NCBI GenBank assembly: GCA_025769875.1
Contig: JAGFNK010000070.1
Coordinates: forward strand, 93,712-157,711
Reading direction: 5' to 3'
Source of the DNA: Russula earlei
Taxonomy: Eukaryota; Basidiomycota; Agaricomycetes; Russulales; Russulaceae
DNA length: 64,000 nucleotides
Shown: positions 47,166 to 57,910 of the stretch, piece after piece
Numbering within the stretch: the first letter of the stretch is position 1
Layout of the letters: every line of letters begins with the position of its first letter
The notes under the pieces: model-generated
What the model saw: the letters and a program-made list of their open reading frames with translations, nothing else
Told to the model about the DNA's origin: nothing
Database searches by the model: none
Translations under genes and position numbers: made by a program

Positions 47166-49407
47166 TATCTGAGTGTTAATTTTTGGAATATAGAGGACAG
47201 GAGAAATGCGTGTGACAACCATTTTAGAGTTGACCAGTGTGCCAAAGCAACACAGCGCCTTTGCCTTCCACATAGATTGTGTTATTGGCAGTTTTCACAG
47301 GGGATCTTTTGTGTGGCAAAGCTGGCATATACTCTATAAAGTCTTTTATTTCAAAGGTGAAGTGTGCGGATGTGCCAGAGTCCAGGAGCCATAAGGATCC
47401 CATTTTACTCAAGTTGTGCTTTCCTCTACATTGCGAACAATTTGTGTTACATTCACTATGCAGGGAACTACTTCCTGCACTAATTTGTACATTGTGTGAT
47501 ACAAGTGAACACTTTCTAGACATATATAGCCCGCTTTGGGGCTGGGGAGATGCTAAAAGGTTCCTTAGCGAGTGAAAGGAGAGAGGGATGCACACACATG
47601 CTTCATTATCTTTGAGGTCGCTGCCCCAATCAAGCAGTTTATCCAATGGAGTTGGAGCACACTCAGGGGTGGCAGCACCTTCTGGGATACCATCATATAT
47701 GTCAAATAAATCCAACATGTTTGTTTGTGTGAAGTCGCCATCATCCTGATCCATAGGCTCAGGGATGGGCAACAGCAATTTGACTGCACTTGACGAGGCA
47801 GTGGATTGAGTCAAGATCCACTGCTCAAGGGTCTTGACTGTCTGTATAGTGGGGGTTACCCCAAGATTGTCAGCAAGATCAAGCACTTTGTTTAAGGCCT
47901 TGTAAGGGCCGTGAGTGTGTTTGTGAGGGTCAGTCACAGTTGGGATGGTACATTGTTGGATCCCCAAGGGACCCAGATGGGTGACAGTGGTAATGGTCAG
48001 GAATGGGAGTGTGGCAATGTCTGCAATATGGGAGTGTCTGGGACCATGGCTGTGATTGGATTTCTCCTTTGCTTTCCCTTTTCCTTTTCTGCTGTGCTTA
48101 CTGCACTAGTGCTTGTCCTTATCTTCATCATGCTTGGGCTTATTGCCCTGCTGCTGATTGGAGAAGGAGGGGTCACAGCACTTGTGCTTGACAGCAAGAG
48201 CTTCTGCGTGCTGTGCTTCTTGCTTGTGCCACAATTGATCTCAGTTTGAAATTGAGAGATGATAGCCTCTTGCATGTCCTTAGCATTAAGGTTGGCTAGT
48301 TCATAATTCTGAGTGACAATGTGGACAAGCATTTCCTATTTCTGGGGAATGGCAGCAAGCATGATGAGCGCCTGCAGGGTGTCAGGGATGTGAAGGGAGG
48401 ATGCAGTGAGATGCTGGAACACAGTGTGTAACTGATCCAAAGGTGGGCCAGGGTGCTGGCTTCGGGTTGATGTGAATGGAGATGGCTTCTTTAAAGTCCT
48501 TATAGATGCTAACTGTAGTCACCATGCCATAAAGGGTTTCAAGGTGATTCCAGATAGTCTTGGCATTATCCAGGGTTGTGAGATCCTGCTGGATCACAAT
48601 GCTTGATCTAAGGACCATATGACCAATGTTAGGATTCTCATCTTTTGTGCTCTCATCTGCTTACCTATGCTTTGGTGACTCATCTTACTCATATGTGCTT
48701 ATTCATCTGGCTTACTGATTGCTTACTGATCCGCTTACTCATCGATCAGTAATGGCTTACTCACTACTTACTGGTTGATGACAGATACTAGAAAAGAATG
48801 ACTCACATGTGAGTCATTTCTGATATTCTCAAATGCGCTCTACGTATTTGGATACTAATGGTTCTCAGCTATGTGCATCCCAAGTCTTGTACGAATCAGA
48901 TCAGTAGTTGTTGAGATATCATATAAATAGTCTGTGGTACTAAGAAGTCGAGCCTTACACTCGACTTACTCTTTTACAAGAAACAATCATCTTGTTGACA
49001 TTCTAAAAACTATAGTAACAGTTCTAAGTGAAAGAGGCCCTTCTCTCCTCTTACATCTATTCTTCCTGAGATAATATCAAAGGATTTGAAGTCTAGTGCT
49101 TGAACTAAATCAAGCAACTCTTTCACTAGGAGTCGGTAATAAGATCAGTTAGATCTTAACAACCAACTGCCATATCATTCCCTTTATGCCAGTCTTTCAG
49201 AGCTGCTTGGGCAGCAGTCTGGGCAGCAATCTCTTTGGGAAGAGGTGCCTGGGGAAGGGCAGGGATGATTGGCATGTCAAAAGTACCATTGCAATAACCC
49301 CACAGTCCAACGGACATGAGGTAGGCTTTCATAGCCTTTGACCAAATACCATAGTTTGCACCATCAAGGATGGGGACAACAGGGGCAGAGGGTTGAGATG
49401 ACGACAT
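47166..49407 (-). pseudogene. Copia gag and protease
   Basis: Gag begins at 49405-49407 (MSSSQPSAPVVPILDGANYG, then IWSKAMKAYLMSVGLW). After a solo LTR it continues with SIVIQQDLTTLDNAKTIWNH and LETLYGMVTTVSIYKDF. Further on come a degenerate knuckle-like CSQCRGKHNLSKMGS and the protease motif WLLDSGTSAHFTF, followed by NNTIYVEGKGAVLLWHTGQL. Frames shift several times. Confidence 0.78.
48627..49161. repeat. Solo LTR, family E, inside copia gag
   Basis: The 535-bp unit starts tgttaggattctcatc and ends gatcttaaca. The 5-bp duplication ACCAA is at 48622-48626 and 49162-49166. Excising it joins NDMAVG to HMVLRS in the gag frame. Confidence 0.9.
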
Positions 49408-49575
49408 AATAGCTGTTAAAAAGGGGCTTAGAGGTCATCAGTAAGAGTATTGTACTCAAACAAGCCGACATAGTCTCCCCATAGGGTAGACTAGCTCACT
49501 GCAGCATGCAGGCTTCAGGGATGCTTCACCATTGTTGCAGCCAATGAAGGCACATGGCTTGCAGGGCCCATAACC

Positions 49576-49963
49576 TGTTGTGCAGCATAGAGTGCAGCTA
49601 ACAGGCCAAGCAACCCACCTTAGAGGTTGTGCTAATGCTCAAGTGATATTTGGGGCATAGAGCGATGTGTATACTTGTCTACATGTATGGTATTTATACC
49701 TCTATGACCCAGGGCTGTTCCTAAGTCCAAAAGAGGTGACTAATGGTGTCCACCATATCGCACACACAGTGACACATGATGTGGAAATGTTCCAGACACA
49801 GCATAAGACACTATCTTGTGATAGATAGTGTAGTATGCGTAACCCTATTGCCATAAGCGCATATGCTAAAGTTCTGTCTAACACATAACATATCTAAGAG
49901 CAGATCTTGAACCTTGTATGAAGGTCTTCACCTTCTTTGATCTGTTCAGGTTCTGGTTCAACA
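49576..49963 (-). repeat. Copia 5' LTR
   Basis: The 388-bp partner of 41148-41534 starts tgttgtgcagcatagag and ends ggttctggttcaaca. The outer CATAT duplication follows at 49964. Confidence 0.92.
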
Positions 49964-49968
49964 CATAT

Positions 49969-50010
49969 GACCAGTCTGTCCCCACAGACCAGATCATGCA
50001 ACAAAAAGAG
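49969..50010 (+). pseudogene. Fragment of the element B 3' ORF, right piece after the copia insertion
   Basis: This continues the zinc knuckle begun before 41147 (PVCPHRPDHA). It ends abruptly at the LTR that starts at 50011, showing a second insertion into the same old fragment. Confidence 0.7.
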
Positions 50011-50899
50011 TGTGATGTCACGGTAACTAGCTGTGTCAGTTCACAAGCGGAAAACAAGTTGATGATAGAGAGGTGTTCAAGAAACGGGCTGGTTCCTGCG
50101 TATAATGAGTAAGGATCCCTGCAGCGGTCGAAGTGTTTTATGCTAAACAGGTTATGGCCAATAGACCCTTCCTAGTACTGACTCGGTCCATTGAGAAGCT
50201 AGGGTAAGTTTATAATGGGATAGACTAGGGCTGGTTCCACTAGCTATATGCATTCAAGTCCTGTTGGGGACCTTGAACAACGCAGAGAGAGTAGAGGAAG
50301 GTAGGTCTTAAAGGAGGAGAGCTCTTCTCAGGGGAGTGAAGAGAGACTCTTAGGGAAGGAAGGGAAGGCGAAGAGTAGATGGTGGATGGTGTGTTGAGAG
50401 TTGATGAAATGGAGAGGTGGTTGTGGTTTAAGTTTGTGAGAGTGAAGTGGGTTGCAGGAGAATATGTTGGACAAGAGTAGGTTGGATTCTACAAGAGACC
50501 AAGCTTAGGGCTTTGGTCACAAAGTACTGAGCTTATATATACAGGAGAAGCGCAGCAATAGCTGCGCTTTGACTGTGCTACTAGTATAGTAGGAGTCATA
50601 ATAAGTAGGAGTCATAGGAATGAGGCCACGAATGAGTCAGAACCAAGTAACTGTGCTGCACAGTAGGTGCGCAGCATTGCACAGTCGAAACTAAGAAGTG
50701 AATATAAATGGAAAGAGAACCAAACAAAGGGAAAGTAACAGCAATCCAGTGTTACCTGGACGTGTATGGATCACATGATAACACAGAAGGGATCACAAGA
50801 CAGTAAGAGATCACAAGACCAGTAAGTAAAGGGACGTACGCAAGCAAGCAGTCCATAGCAAGAGGTAAGAAGTAAACGTAAAAGGAAAATGGTGTAACA
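50011..50899 (-). repeat. Element B 3' LTR
   Basis: The 889-bp segment starts tgtgatgtcacgg and ends aatggtgtaaca in plus orientation. Its left border is set by the break in the old fragment at 50010. Its right border is set by an adjacent polypurine tract (complement of caccccccca at 50901-50910). No second copy is in the window, so the extent is inferred. Confidence 0.7.
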
Positions 50900-50919
50900 T
50901 CACCCCCCCATCAAGGCCC

Positions 50920-52264
50920 CTAGAAGTGAGAACGATGATAAGGCCGACCTACTTTTCTCCAAGGCTGGTCCAACTTCGAAGATCGTACCCTTTTTGTTGC
51001 ACGATCTGTTCTGTGGGGACAGACTGGTCGTATGTGCCCTAGTTCACTGCAATGAAAGCAGGTTTTTCTGGGGTGACTGGCAGAGATGAAGGTAGATCTG
51101 GGAGGTCTTGACTCGTCGGAGGTAAGGATGAGTCATTAGGTTGGAAGGAGTTGGAGGAGGAAGACAAATTGAGTCGCATAAGTTCCTGTAAGCAACTATC
51201 ACCTTCTTCTTCCTCGGAGCGGTCTTGCGATCGGAGGTTAAGGGTAATCCTATTGAGAGAATTGGCAGCGGCAAGGGTTTGTTTGACCTCCTTGAGGTGG
51301 CCTTGGTGCTTGAGGATTTGCGCGAAGAGGAGGCGTATTGTTTGTCTCCTCTTAAGTATTTCCGACGTTCTGAACCTGTAAGACTTGACCCCTGCTGTAA
51401 GGGAGGGGTCGTTGTTGTCCTCGACAGCCCTGGTGACGAAGTCTGTGTAAGGCTGGTTAGCAAGGAGCATGTCCCATTGCTCCTCGTTGGGTACAGGGAC
51501 GGGCCAGGTAGCGGGGATGGGTGTGAGTACACGGGAGAAGATGGGAGCTCCCTTGCCAAGGGTAGCATGGATGAGGGGTTCTGGTCGGGCCTCCAGCTCG
51601 ATAAGAAACCAGTTGGCCCTGTAACCAGTTCCTCCTGGGTACTCTGGGATGGTAAAGTCAATGAGGGGGTAGTCAGAGGAGGGGATCCAGTCAGGGCTGG
51701 GTTGTGGTAGGCGAGGGGCATTGAAGAATTTAGCAGCATCGAACTGCTCGGCAAGGGAGAATGGGGATGGAGTGCGTGCTGGGAAAAGGTCAAGTCCCAG
51801 GGCATTGCACTCAGATCCAAGAAGGGTTGAGGAGAGGGAGACGGATGGTGAAAGAGGGGAGAGACAGACTTGGGCGACGGCGTCGTCATTGTCCTCATCG
51901 CACTCATAGGCAGGCGGGTTGTTGAAGGGTAGAGTCCTTCTTGCCAATTGGGGAGTGGGGGAGGCGATGGCGACGTCGTCGGCATAGGATAGAGTGGGGG
52001 AAGGGTAGGCGAGAACAGGGGAGGCACAAGTGGGGACTGGGGATGAGGGACAGTAGGCAGGGGATGCGTAGGTTGGGACGGGTGAGGATGGAATATAAAC
52101 TGGGGATTGAGACATTGGCAAATGTGAGAAGAGGTAGAGTTTGAAGGTGAAGAAGGTGGAGAAGGAGTTTGGTAAGTAGAGTGGATGAGATGGCAAGCAA
52201 GTTGTAGAAGATGCTCTGCCGTCTTGAGTTCTGGAGGAGGGTTTTTATACATGAGCTCGTCCAC
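50920..52264 (-). CDS. Element B 3' ORF, CCHC zinc knuckle in a shifted frame at its end
   Basis: The ORF lies downstream of the integrase/chromodomain and before the polypurine tract, an unusual place for a knuckle protein. The most protein-like frame (stop at 51039; MSQSPVYIPSSPVP at 52115) has Pro/Ser-rich N-terminal sequence and then a folded-looking part (YPLIDFTIPEYPGGTGYRAN, PNEEQWDMLLANQPYTDFV, SYRFRTSEILKRRQTIRLLF). It closes with VTPEKPAFIAVN. The -1 frame then reads KTCFHCSELGHIRPVCPH, a CX2CX4HX4C knuckle, with a basic tail to about 50920. A five-A run sits at the frame change. The function is unknown; a nucleic-acid-binding Gag-like accessory role is possible. Confidence 0.6.
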
Positions 52265-52798
52265 CCGCAGGGGAATTTGTCTTTGAGTTCAAGTATTCTT
52301 TGAGTAGAGCTGGAGCGTGAAGGTCAGCAGAATTGACCCATGAGCGCTCCGAAACCAGGTAACCTTCCCAATGAACAAGGTATTGTGTCCTGCCTCGGTA
52401 CTTCCTGTCTCCGATGATAGCAGCAATTTCATATTCTTCTTCTCCTTGTACAATGTCAGGTGGTGGTCGGGTAAAAGCTTTGCCATATGCCCCTGTTTCA
52501 GTGAATGGCATGAGAAGATCCACATGAAACACATTGTGGATTTTCATTGATGGGGGCAATTTGATGCGATATGCCACTGGTGTGATTTGTTGTATCACCT
52601 CAAATGGTCCATAACGCCGAGGGGCAAGCTTCTTTGATGGGGCCTTGACCACCAGATTATGTCCATCCAGCCACACGAGTTGTCCTTCTTCGAGCTTCCT
52701 TGGTTCTTCTGATGGTTTGATATGTTTCAGAAGTTCCTCCTGCGCCCTGGATTGTACCTGTTCCATGATTTTGAGACGTGTTTCAGCCTCAGGAACAG
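52265..52798 (-). pseudogene. Element B integrase C-terminus with chromodomain, truncated
   Basis: The minus-strand frame has KIMEQVQSRAQEELLKHI, the GPY/F region KLAPRRYGPFEVIQQ and IHNVFHVDLLMPF, then a chromodomain (YEIAAIIGDRKYRGRTQYLV followed by HWEGYLVSERSWVN). It is a Ty3/gypsy chromodomain integrase, distinct from that of element A. The upstream part is cut off by the element A LTR at 52799, and the missing RT and integrase core are not found on the far side. Confidence 0.82.
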
Positions 52799-53627
52799 TG
52801 TCAAGACACGTACTGCTGATCCGTGTGGACTCAGGAGCAGGTGGGCAAGGGTCGGAACAGATGATACGCGGCGAAGGCGGCGTTGAACAAGAGGACGAGC
52901 CAAACGACGAGGAGGTACCAGATGGGGACTGGTAGGTGTTGCAAGAGACAAAGGCGAAGGCTGGAGGCCAGTGTAGCGAGGGGACTTTAAACAAGGCGGT
53001 CGTTGAAGAGTACCTTGGAAGCGAGGGGAATCTTTAGACTGAGCGGTCGCAGGGGAGTACCCAGGAAGATGAGAGTATCACAAATGGACAGTCTGACGAC
53101 TGCCATGCTTCATTGGGGCTTATATACAGTATACAGGGTCGATTACAAAGCACTGGGACTATTCTAGACTCTTTGGTACCATCCAATAGGACTACAGAGG
53201 CATAAACTTGCTTGTGTCAACTTTCAGGCTTACTGAGCGCATTACTGATCATTGTGGAGCGATGACATCATTATGATGTCACTGTGGAGCGCTTAGTGAG
53301 CCTATGAGGTCACTGTGGAGTCGCTCAGTCAGCCATGATGTCATTGGAGCCTTGATGACGTCAGATGATTTATGCAACAGTTTCTAAGAGTTTGTGCCGC
53401 TGTTTCGGGTCCATGGTGGCTGAGTGGCCATGTGGCTGCCACGCGATGATTACCCGATTAGGAAACTGGTGCCTGGTCGTGTTATAGTGCCTTTGCAATA
53501 GCAATATCTTGTACCGCAGGGGGAATAGCCCAGAAAATGGAAGGGAGTCGGCAATGCAAAGTGAGAGAGGTTCTTCTTGAGTAAAATAGGACAATCTTCG
53601 GCCAGGACTTGGCCTTGGTTCGTAACA
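52799..53627 (-). repeat. Element A 3' LTR
   Basis: The 829-bp repeat starts tgtcaagacacgtactgctg and ends ggttcgtaaca. It contains a CATATA-like gcttatatacagt and, further on, several ctgtggagcg/gatgtcat-type repeats (about 53240-53350). It borders a purine tract on the internal side. Confidence 0.92.
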
Positions 53628-53874
53628 TTCATCCCCTCTTTATAGACTTGTTGCTCCTGCAACAGTAGGGATTCGTTTCTTTGGAAGGTGGAGTAGTTTG
53701 CATATGAAAAGTCGAAGTCTGTTCGTTCGTGGGGAGTTCTCCCTTGTTCTATGATTTGCTTTGGGGATGGCTGTGGTCGATTGGGTGCATGTGGTCGCAG
53801 GAGTTCTCTGAAAAGTTCGTTGGTAACAAGGATAAAGGTAGTCATCGACAGAGGTCATGATGAGAGTTGTTGGT

Positions 53875-55527
53875 TTAGGGGTTACTCCTGGTGGGAATTG
53901 TTCTAAGCGCCTTCGGATATTTCCGATGGAAGTCTTTAACAAGTGATTGCGCTCTTGATAGGTTAGATGCTGGCTCCCAAGTATTTTCTGCAACCGTATA
54001 CCCTTTCCATTTAACTAGGTATTGGATTCCTTTGCGGTTTGGGGAGAGCCGAGAGTTTAGGATCTGTTCTACTTCATATTGTTCTTCACCTTCGACTAAT
54101 ATTGGTGGCGGGTTTGAAAAGTTAGGACCATGGGCAATGGTTTCTTTGTAAGGTTTAATCAGGGAGTGGTGAAAAACTGGGTGTATCTTCCAAGACTTTG
54201 GTAGCTCGAGGCGAACGTTTACTGGATAGGCAGTGGTGACTTTGAATGGCCCATAGCGTCGAGGGGCTAGTTTTGCTTTTGGGTGAGTGGTTCGTAGATT
54301 CGTGGCTTCCAGCCATACTTGATCCCCTTCTTTAAAACGAAATGTGGAGGATTGAGGTCCTGATTGCTTCATGATTTCTGTTGCTCGGTTCAGGGAGGCA
54401 GCTACTTCTTCTCTGAGTTGGTTTAATCTTGATAGTCTTTCTTGGATCGAAGGGAACTTTGATGTAAAGGCAAGGGGCGGAGCAAATGTTGGGTTAAAGC
54501 CATACCAGACTTCAAACGGGGGTTTGTTCGTAGCACTGTGTTGTCTGGCATTATGTGCGAACTCCATAAAGGGAACTAGTTCTGCCCAATTGTCTGCTTG
54601 ATGGTTGCAAAATATTCGTAGGTATTGTTCTAGTTCTTGGTTAACTCGTTCTGTTTCTCCATCTGTCTGTGGGTGATATGCTGTGCTTAATGATACTTTG
54701 ACATTTAACTTCTTCCATAGTTCTTGAGTGACTTTTGCTGCGAACTGAGGGCCTCTGTCCGATATTATTTGTGTTGGGAGCCCTATTCTTCTCCAGACAT
54801 TGTTCATGATTAGTGTCGCTGTTTCGTCTGCTGTGATTGTCTTGTGGCAAGGGGTAATGATTATTGCTTTACTGAATCGATCTACCACGACTAGGAGGCT
54901 GTCGAAGCCTTGTGAAATCGGTAGGTCCGTGATAAAGTCCATAGTAATGCTTTTCCATACTTCTCCAGCTGGTGTAATCGGTACAAGGGGTGTTTCTGTC
55001 TTTGGACGGTTCTTTGTACTTTGGCAAATTGCGCAACCATCTACATAACTTTTGACATAGGTTAGCATTCCTGGCCACCAATAGTTTCGGCTGATTAGTT
55101 CATAAGTTTTCCATTGGCCAGGATGCCCAGTGGCAAGGGAGTCGTGGTGTAGTTTTAGAATTTTCTTTCTTAGGGTGTCGTTGTTTGGGATATAGACTTT
55201 TCCTTTGAATAGTATTAGTCCATCTTCAAGGTTCCAGTCCTGTAAGCCTTTGGATAGTCGCCTTGGTCCATTCTTTATAATGATTGCTAACGCGTTAGAT
55301 ACTTCTGGGTCATAGTCTTTGCTAGATCGTAGTTGTTGTCGAAGTTCCTGGTCGCCGATTGGTTCTGTAGCAGAGGTGCGTGTTGCTCTAATTTTAAAAA
55401 ATTTGTCATCTAGGAGCACCTTTCCATCATTTTCGTTTTGTATCCCCTCTTTAAAGTCTGGCCGCCTGGACAGACCGTCTGCTTTGTTCATAGTTCCTGG
55501 GTGGTGGGTGATGGTGAAGTCGAAAAT
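53875..55527 (-). CDS. Element A integrase with chromodomain
   Basis: After the RNase H end (NKADGLSRRPDF) come the H2C2 zinc finger (HHDSLATGHPGQWKT to CAICQSTK), and the catalytic core with D (TMDFITDLP), D (QIISDRGPQFAAKV) and E (YHPQTDGETERVNQ). The GPY/F region follows (KLAPRRYGPFKVTTAYP, IHPVFHHSLIKPY). The C-terminus is a chromodomain (YEVEQILNSRLSPNRKG, then IQYLVKWKGYTVAENTWEP). This is a chromovirus-type integrase that would target modified histones. The frame is intact in itself but separated from RT by a one-base shift near 55529. Confidence 0.93.
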   Translation of the reverse strand: MFDFTITHHPGTMNKADGLSRRPDFKEGIQNENDGKVLLDDKFFKIRATRTSATEPIGDQELRQQLRSSKDYDPEVSNALAIIIKNGPRRLSKGLQDWNLEDGLILFKGKVYIPNNDTLRKKILKLHHDSLATGHPGQWKTYELISRNYWWPGMLTYVKSYVDGCAICQSTKNRPKTETPLVPITPAGEVWKSITMDFITDLPISQGFDSLLVVVDRFSKAIIITPCHKTITADETATLIMNNVWRRIGLPTQIISDRGPQFAAKVTQELWKKLNVKVSLSTAYHPQTDGETERVNQELEQYLRIFCNHQADNWAELVPFMEFAHNARQHSATNKPPFEVWYGFNPTFAPPLAFTSKFPSIQERLSRLNQLREEVAASLNRATEIMKQSGPQSSTFRFKEGDQVWLEATNLRTTHPKAKLAPRRYGPFKVTTAYPVNVRLELPKSWKIHPVFHHSLIKPYKETIAHGPNFSNPPPILVEGEEQYEVEQILNSRLSPNRKGIQYLVKWKGYTVAENTWEPASNLSRAQSLVKDFHRKYPKALRTIPTRSNP

Positions 55528-56866
55528 TGCTGAGGAGGAGTGCCCATCGGGCTTGTCGTCTCGTGAGTTTCTGTTTTGTCATGAAGTATGTCAAGTTATT
55601 GTGGTCTGTCCATAGATCAATGGGGTGTGTAGCGCCTTCAAGGTAGTGTCGGAAGTGCCAGAGGGATAAGACGATAGCAAGGAGTTCTTTATCGTAGATC
55701 ATGTAATTTCGTTGTGCGGGGTCCAAGGATTTCGAGAAATAGGCTACTGGGTGATATCTGTTAAATTCATCGGGTTGTTCCAAGATTGCACCGACTGCAA
55801 AGTCACTTGCATCGCAGATGAGTCGAAAGGGTTTCGTGTGGTTAGGTAACATGAGGATTGGGGCCGTTGTGAATGCTTGGATTAGTTTCTGAAATGCTTG
55901 TTCTTCATCGTCTTCCCACTTGAAGGGGTTTTCTTTCTTTGTTAAGTTAAACAAGGGCCGTGCTATTCGAGAGTATTGGTGGATAAATCGTCGATAGAAG
56001 TTGCAGAATCCTAGAAATGCTTGTACTTCCGTAACATTGGTCGGAGTAGGCCACTTTGTAATGCCTATTAACTTGTCTTGGTCCATGGATATTCGTCCTT
56101 GGGAGATATTGATGCCTAGGTAACTAATAGAGGTTTGTCGGAAAGCACATTTCTCTGGTTTCAAGTATAAGTCGTGGTCTTGGAGTGTTTTTAGGACCTT
56201 ATGTGTCCAGTCGTCTAGTTCGTTCAAGGTTTGCGCCATGATTAGTATATCATCTAGATAAACAACCACTCGTTCAGTGGCAATGTATTTTGCTAGGATG
56301 GTGTTCATAAAGCGTTGGAAAGTGGCTGGGGCGTTGCAGAGACCAAATGTCATTATCAATGGTTCGAAGAGTCCTAATGGTGTCTTGAATGCTGCGAGGT
56401 GTTCATCGCCTTCTCTGAGGCGAATATTGTTGTATCCCCATCGTACGTCAAACTTGGTAAAGTATTGGGCTCCTTGGAGTTTGTCAATTAATTCAGGAAT
56501 CAAGGGTAGTGGATACGCGTCTTTGACAGTTGCTGTATTCAGGGCTCTGTAGTCTTGCACTGGTCGTAGATTTCCTCCTTTCTTTTCTACAAAGAAGAAT
56601 GGGCTGGCAATAGCTGCTTTTGATGGTCGGATTGTGCCTCTCTTCAAATGTTCGTCTAAGTATTCTTTTAGGGCTTGTAGTTCCTTGGGAGTAAGTCGAT
56701 AAATGCCAGAATCACGTCGGGCGATCCCTGGTTTTAGATTGATTGCATGGTCCCATGGTTGGTGAGCAGGAAGGCGTTGAGAAGCTTGTTCATCGAAAAC
56801 CTTTCGCCATTTCAAGAATTGGGCAGGGATAAGTTCGTCTAATGTCTTAGGGGGTGTTTCCTGCAT
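55451..56866 (-). CDS. Element A reverse transcriptase and RNase H
   Basis: RT blocks in order are SGIYRLTPKELQALKEYLDE, SPFFFVEKKGGNLRPVQDYR, FTKFDVRWGYNNIRLREGDE, EPLIMTFGLCNAPATFQRFM and the catalytic YLDD (VVVYLDDILIMA). Thumb-region signatures are PEKCAFRQTSISYLGINIS and EVQAFLGFCNFYRRFI. RNase H has RLICDASDFAVGAILEQ, YDKELLAIVLSLWHFRHYLE and DLWTDHNNLTYFMTKQKL. The gypsy-type RNase H then runs out of frame at a four-base homopolymer near 55529. The catalytic residues seen are all conserved. Confidence 0.93.
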   Translation of the reverse strand: MQETPPKTLDELIPAQFLKWRKVFDEQASQRLPAHQPWDHAINLKPGIARRDSGIYRLTPKELQALKEYLDEHLKRGTIRPSKAAIASPFFFVEKKGGNLRPVQDYRALNTATVKDAYPLPLIPELIDKLQGAQYFTKFDVRWGYNNIRLREGDEHLAAFKTPLGLFEPLIMTFGLCNAPATFQRFMNTILAKYIATERVVVYLDDILIMAQTLNELDDWTHKVLKTLQDHDLYLKPEKCAFRQTSISYLGINISQGRISMDQDKLIGITKWPTPTNVTEVQAFLGFCNFYRRFIHQYSRIARPLFNLTKKENPFKWEDDEEQAFQKLIQAFTTAPILMLPNHTKPFRLICDASDFAVGAILEQPDEFNRYHPVAYFSKSLDPAQRNYMIYDKELLAIVLSLWHFRHYLEGATHPIDLWTDHNNLTYFMTKQKLTRRQARWALLLSNFRLHHHPPPRNYEQSRRSVQAARL

Positions 56867-57910
56867 TGGCTAACTTGGTAGCTGTGGTTGATTTGGCTCT
56901 TATGCTTGATTGTTATTGGGCTAAACGCATCGTGGATTTGTTCGTCAACACATGGGTTCAATGGTCCTTCAGTATCTGGGAAGATTAGTGCAGCAATGTC
57001 CGTAAACTCGGGTTCTTCTTCTTCAGGGAAAGTAAGCGCTTGTATTTGGTAATTCCGCGTTCCAGATGCAGATGCAATGGTTATGCTTGGGTGTGTGGTA
57101 AGGCAAGTTCGGGGGCAGTTCCTCAGTGTGATTGTATCATTTGCCCAATCAATATCTGGGTTGTGGTGTCGTAGCCAATCTGTTCCTAAGATAATGTCGT
57201 GATCTCCAATGTTAGTGACAAGGAATTCTGCTTGTTCATCATGAGTGGCGCCTGTGTGCGCTTGAATGCGAAGTCTTTGGATGGTGCTAAAGCGTATTAG
57301 TCCATTGGCATTTTGTGTTCCAGTCTACATTTTGTGCTGGCAAGGGTTTGATCATAGTTCGAAGGTGCAGGTGGTGTCTTTGTGCAAATCGTTCATGGAT
57401 TATCATTCCTTCTGCTCCACTGTCGAGCAGGGCTCTTGCACCGATTTCTTTGCCGCTTGTCTTCCCTACTAAGGTAACTTTCAAGGCAATGGAAGGGGAG
57501 CGAATATTCTTGGTAAAAACTTTGGGGTAATTGATTTCTCTTTGTATCGTACTGATTTGGACCGCAGTCCCTCCTCGGTGCAGAAGGGGGTCCAATTAAA
57601 AATCCATAGGAGCAGATCTTGGGCGGAGGATCGAGTCTGCAAGTGTCTCTCTCCAAGTCGTTAGTGAAGCAACAGGAACGGGTTCTTCTTGCGCAGGTTC
57701 GATGTTTTCATCTTGGATGGTTGTAGCTCTGACTGTTTGGGGGCGAGAATCCTTGTCGTTGGCGTCCTTGAGCTGCTTTCTTTGCTCTGCATTGATTTGC
57801 CATATGATTCTTCTTTCCACAATAATAACAGAGATTGTTCTTGCGTCGAAATTCTTTCTCTGCATCTGTGAGGGGTTTCCTTTCACTTCTGGATTCCCAG
57901 GGTCGTTCAT
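56867..57910 (-). pseudogene. Element A protease region, broken by a stop and a frameshift
   Basis: The frame overlaps the end of gag (ENIEPAQEEPVPVASL...) and meets an in-frame TAA at 57596-57598. It continues with VQISTIQREINYPKVF and the aspartic protease motif ARALLDSGAEGMIIHERF. A one-base shift near 57322 then moves the reading to another frame, which carries the second half of the fold (EFLVTNIGDHDIILGTDWLR) and runs on to RT. The overlap with gag indicates gag-pol expression by frameshifting, as is usual for the group. Confidence 0.8.

Larger units (their letters stand above)
41148..49963 (-). mobile_element. Degenerate Ty1/copia retrotransposon with both LTRs
   Basis: The LTRs at 41148-41534 and 49576-49963 are homologous, and the outer flanks carry the 5-bp duplication CATAT (41143-41147 and 49964-49968). 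On the minus strand the order is 5' LTR, gag, protease, integrase, RT, RNase H, polypurine tract (gcaaggggga, complement of 41535-41545) and 3' LTR. A candidate primer-binding site, ggttatgggccctg, directly follows the 5' LTR. The coding region has many stops and is interrupted by three solo LTRs, one TIR element and a truncated copia fragment. It is a dead element inserted into an older element B fragment. Confidence 0.92.

Noticed and set aside
47911..48249. Plus-strand hydrophobic ORF resembling a membrane protein
   Set aside because: It is antisense to copia gag. The hydrophobicity comes from the complement of a Lys/Ser-rich gag frame.
51044..52264. 406-residue frame overlapping the element B 3' ORF
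   Set aside because: It is long, but its Pro/Ser/Leu composition looks like a frame shadow. The frame ending at 51039 has the more protein-like sequence and is better preserved in the second copy.
53220..53360. Repeated ctgtggagcg and gatgtcat units as a possible CRISPR-like array
   Set aside because: The units are irregular, lie inside an LTR that is repeated three times, and the genome is eukaryotic.
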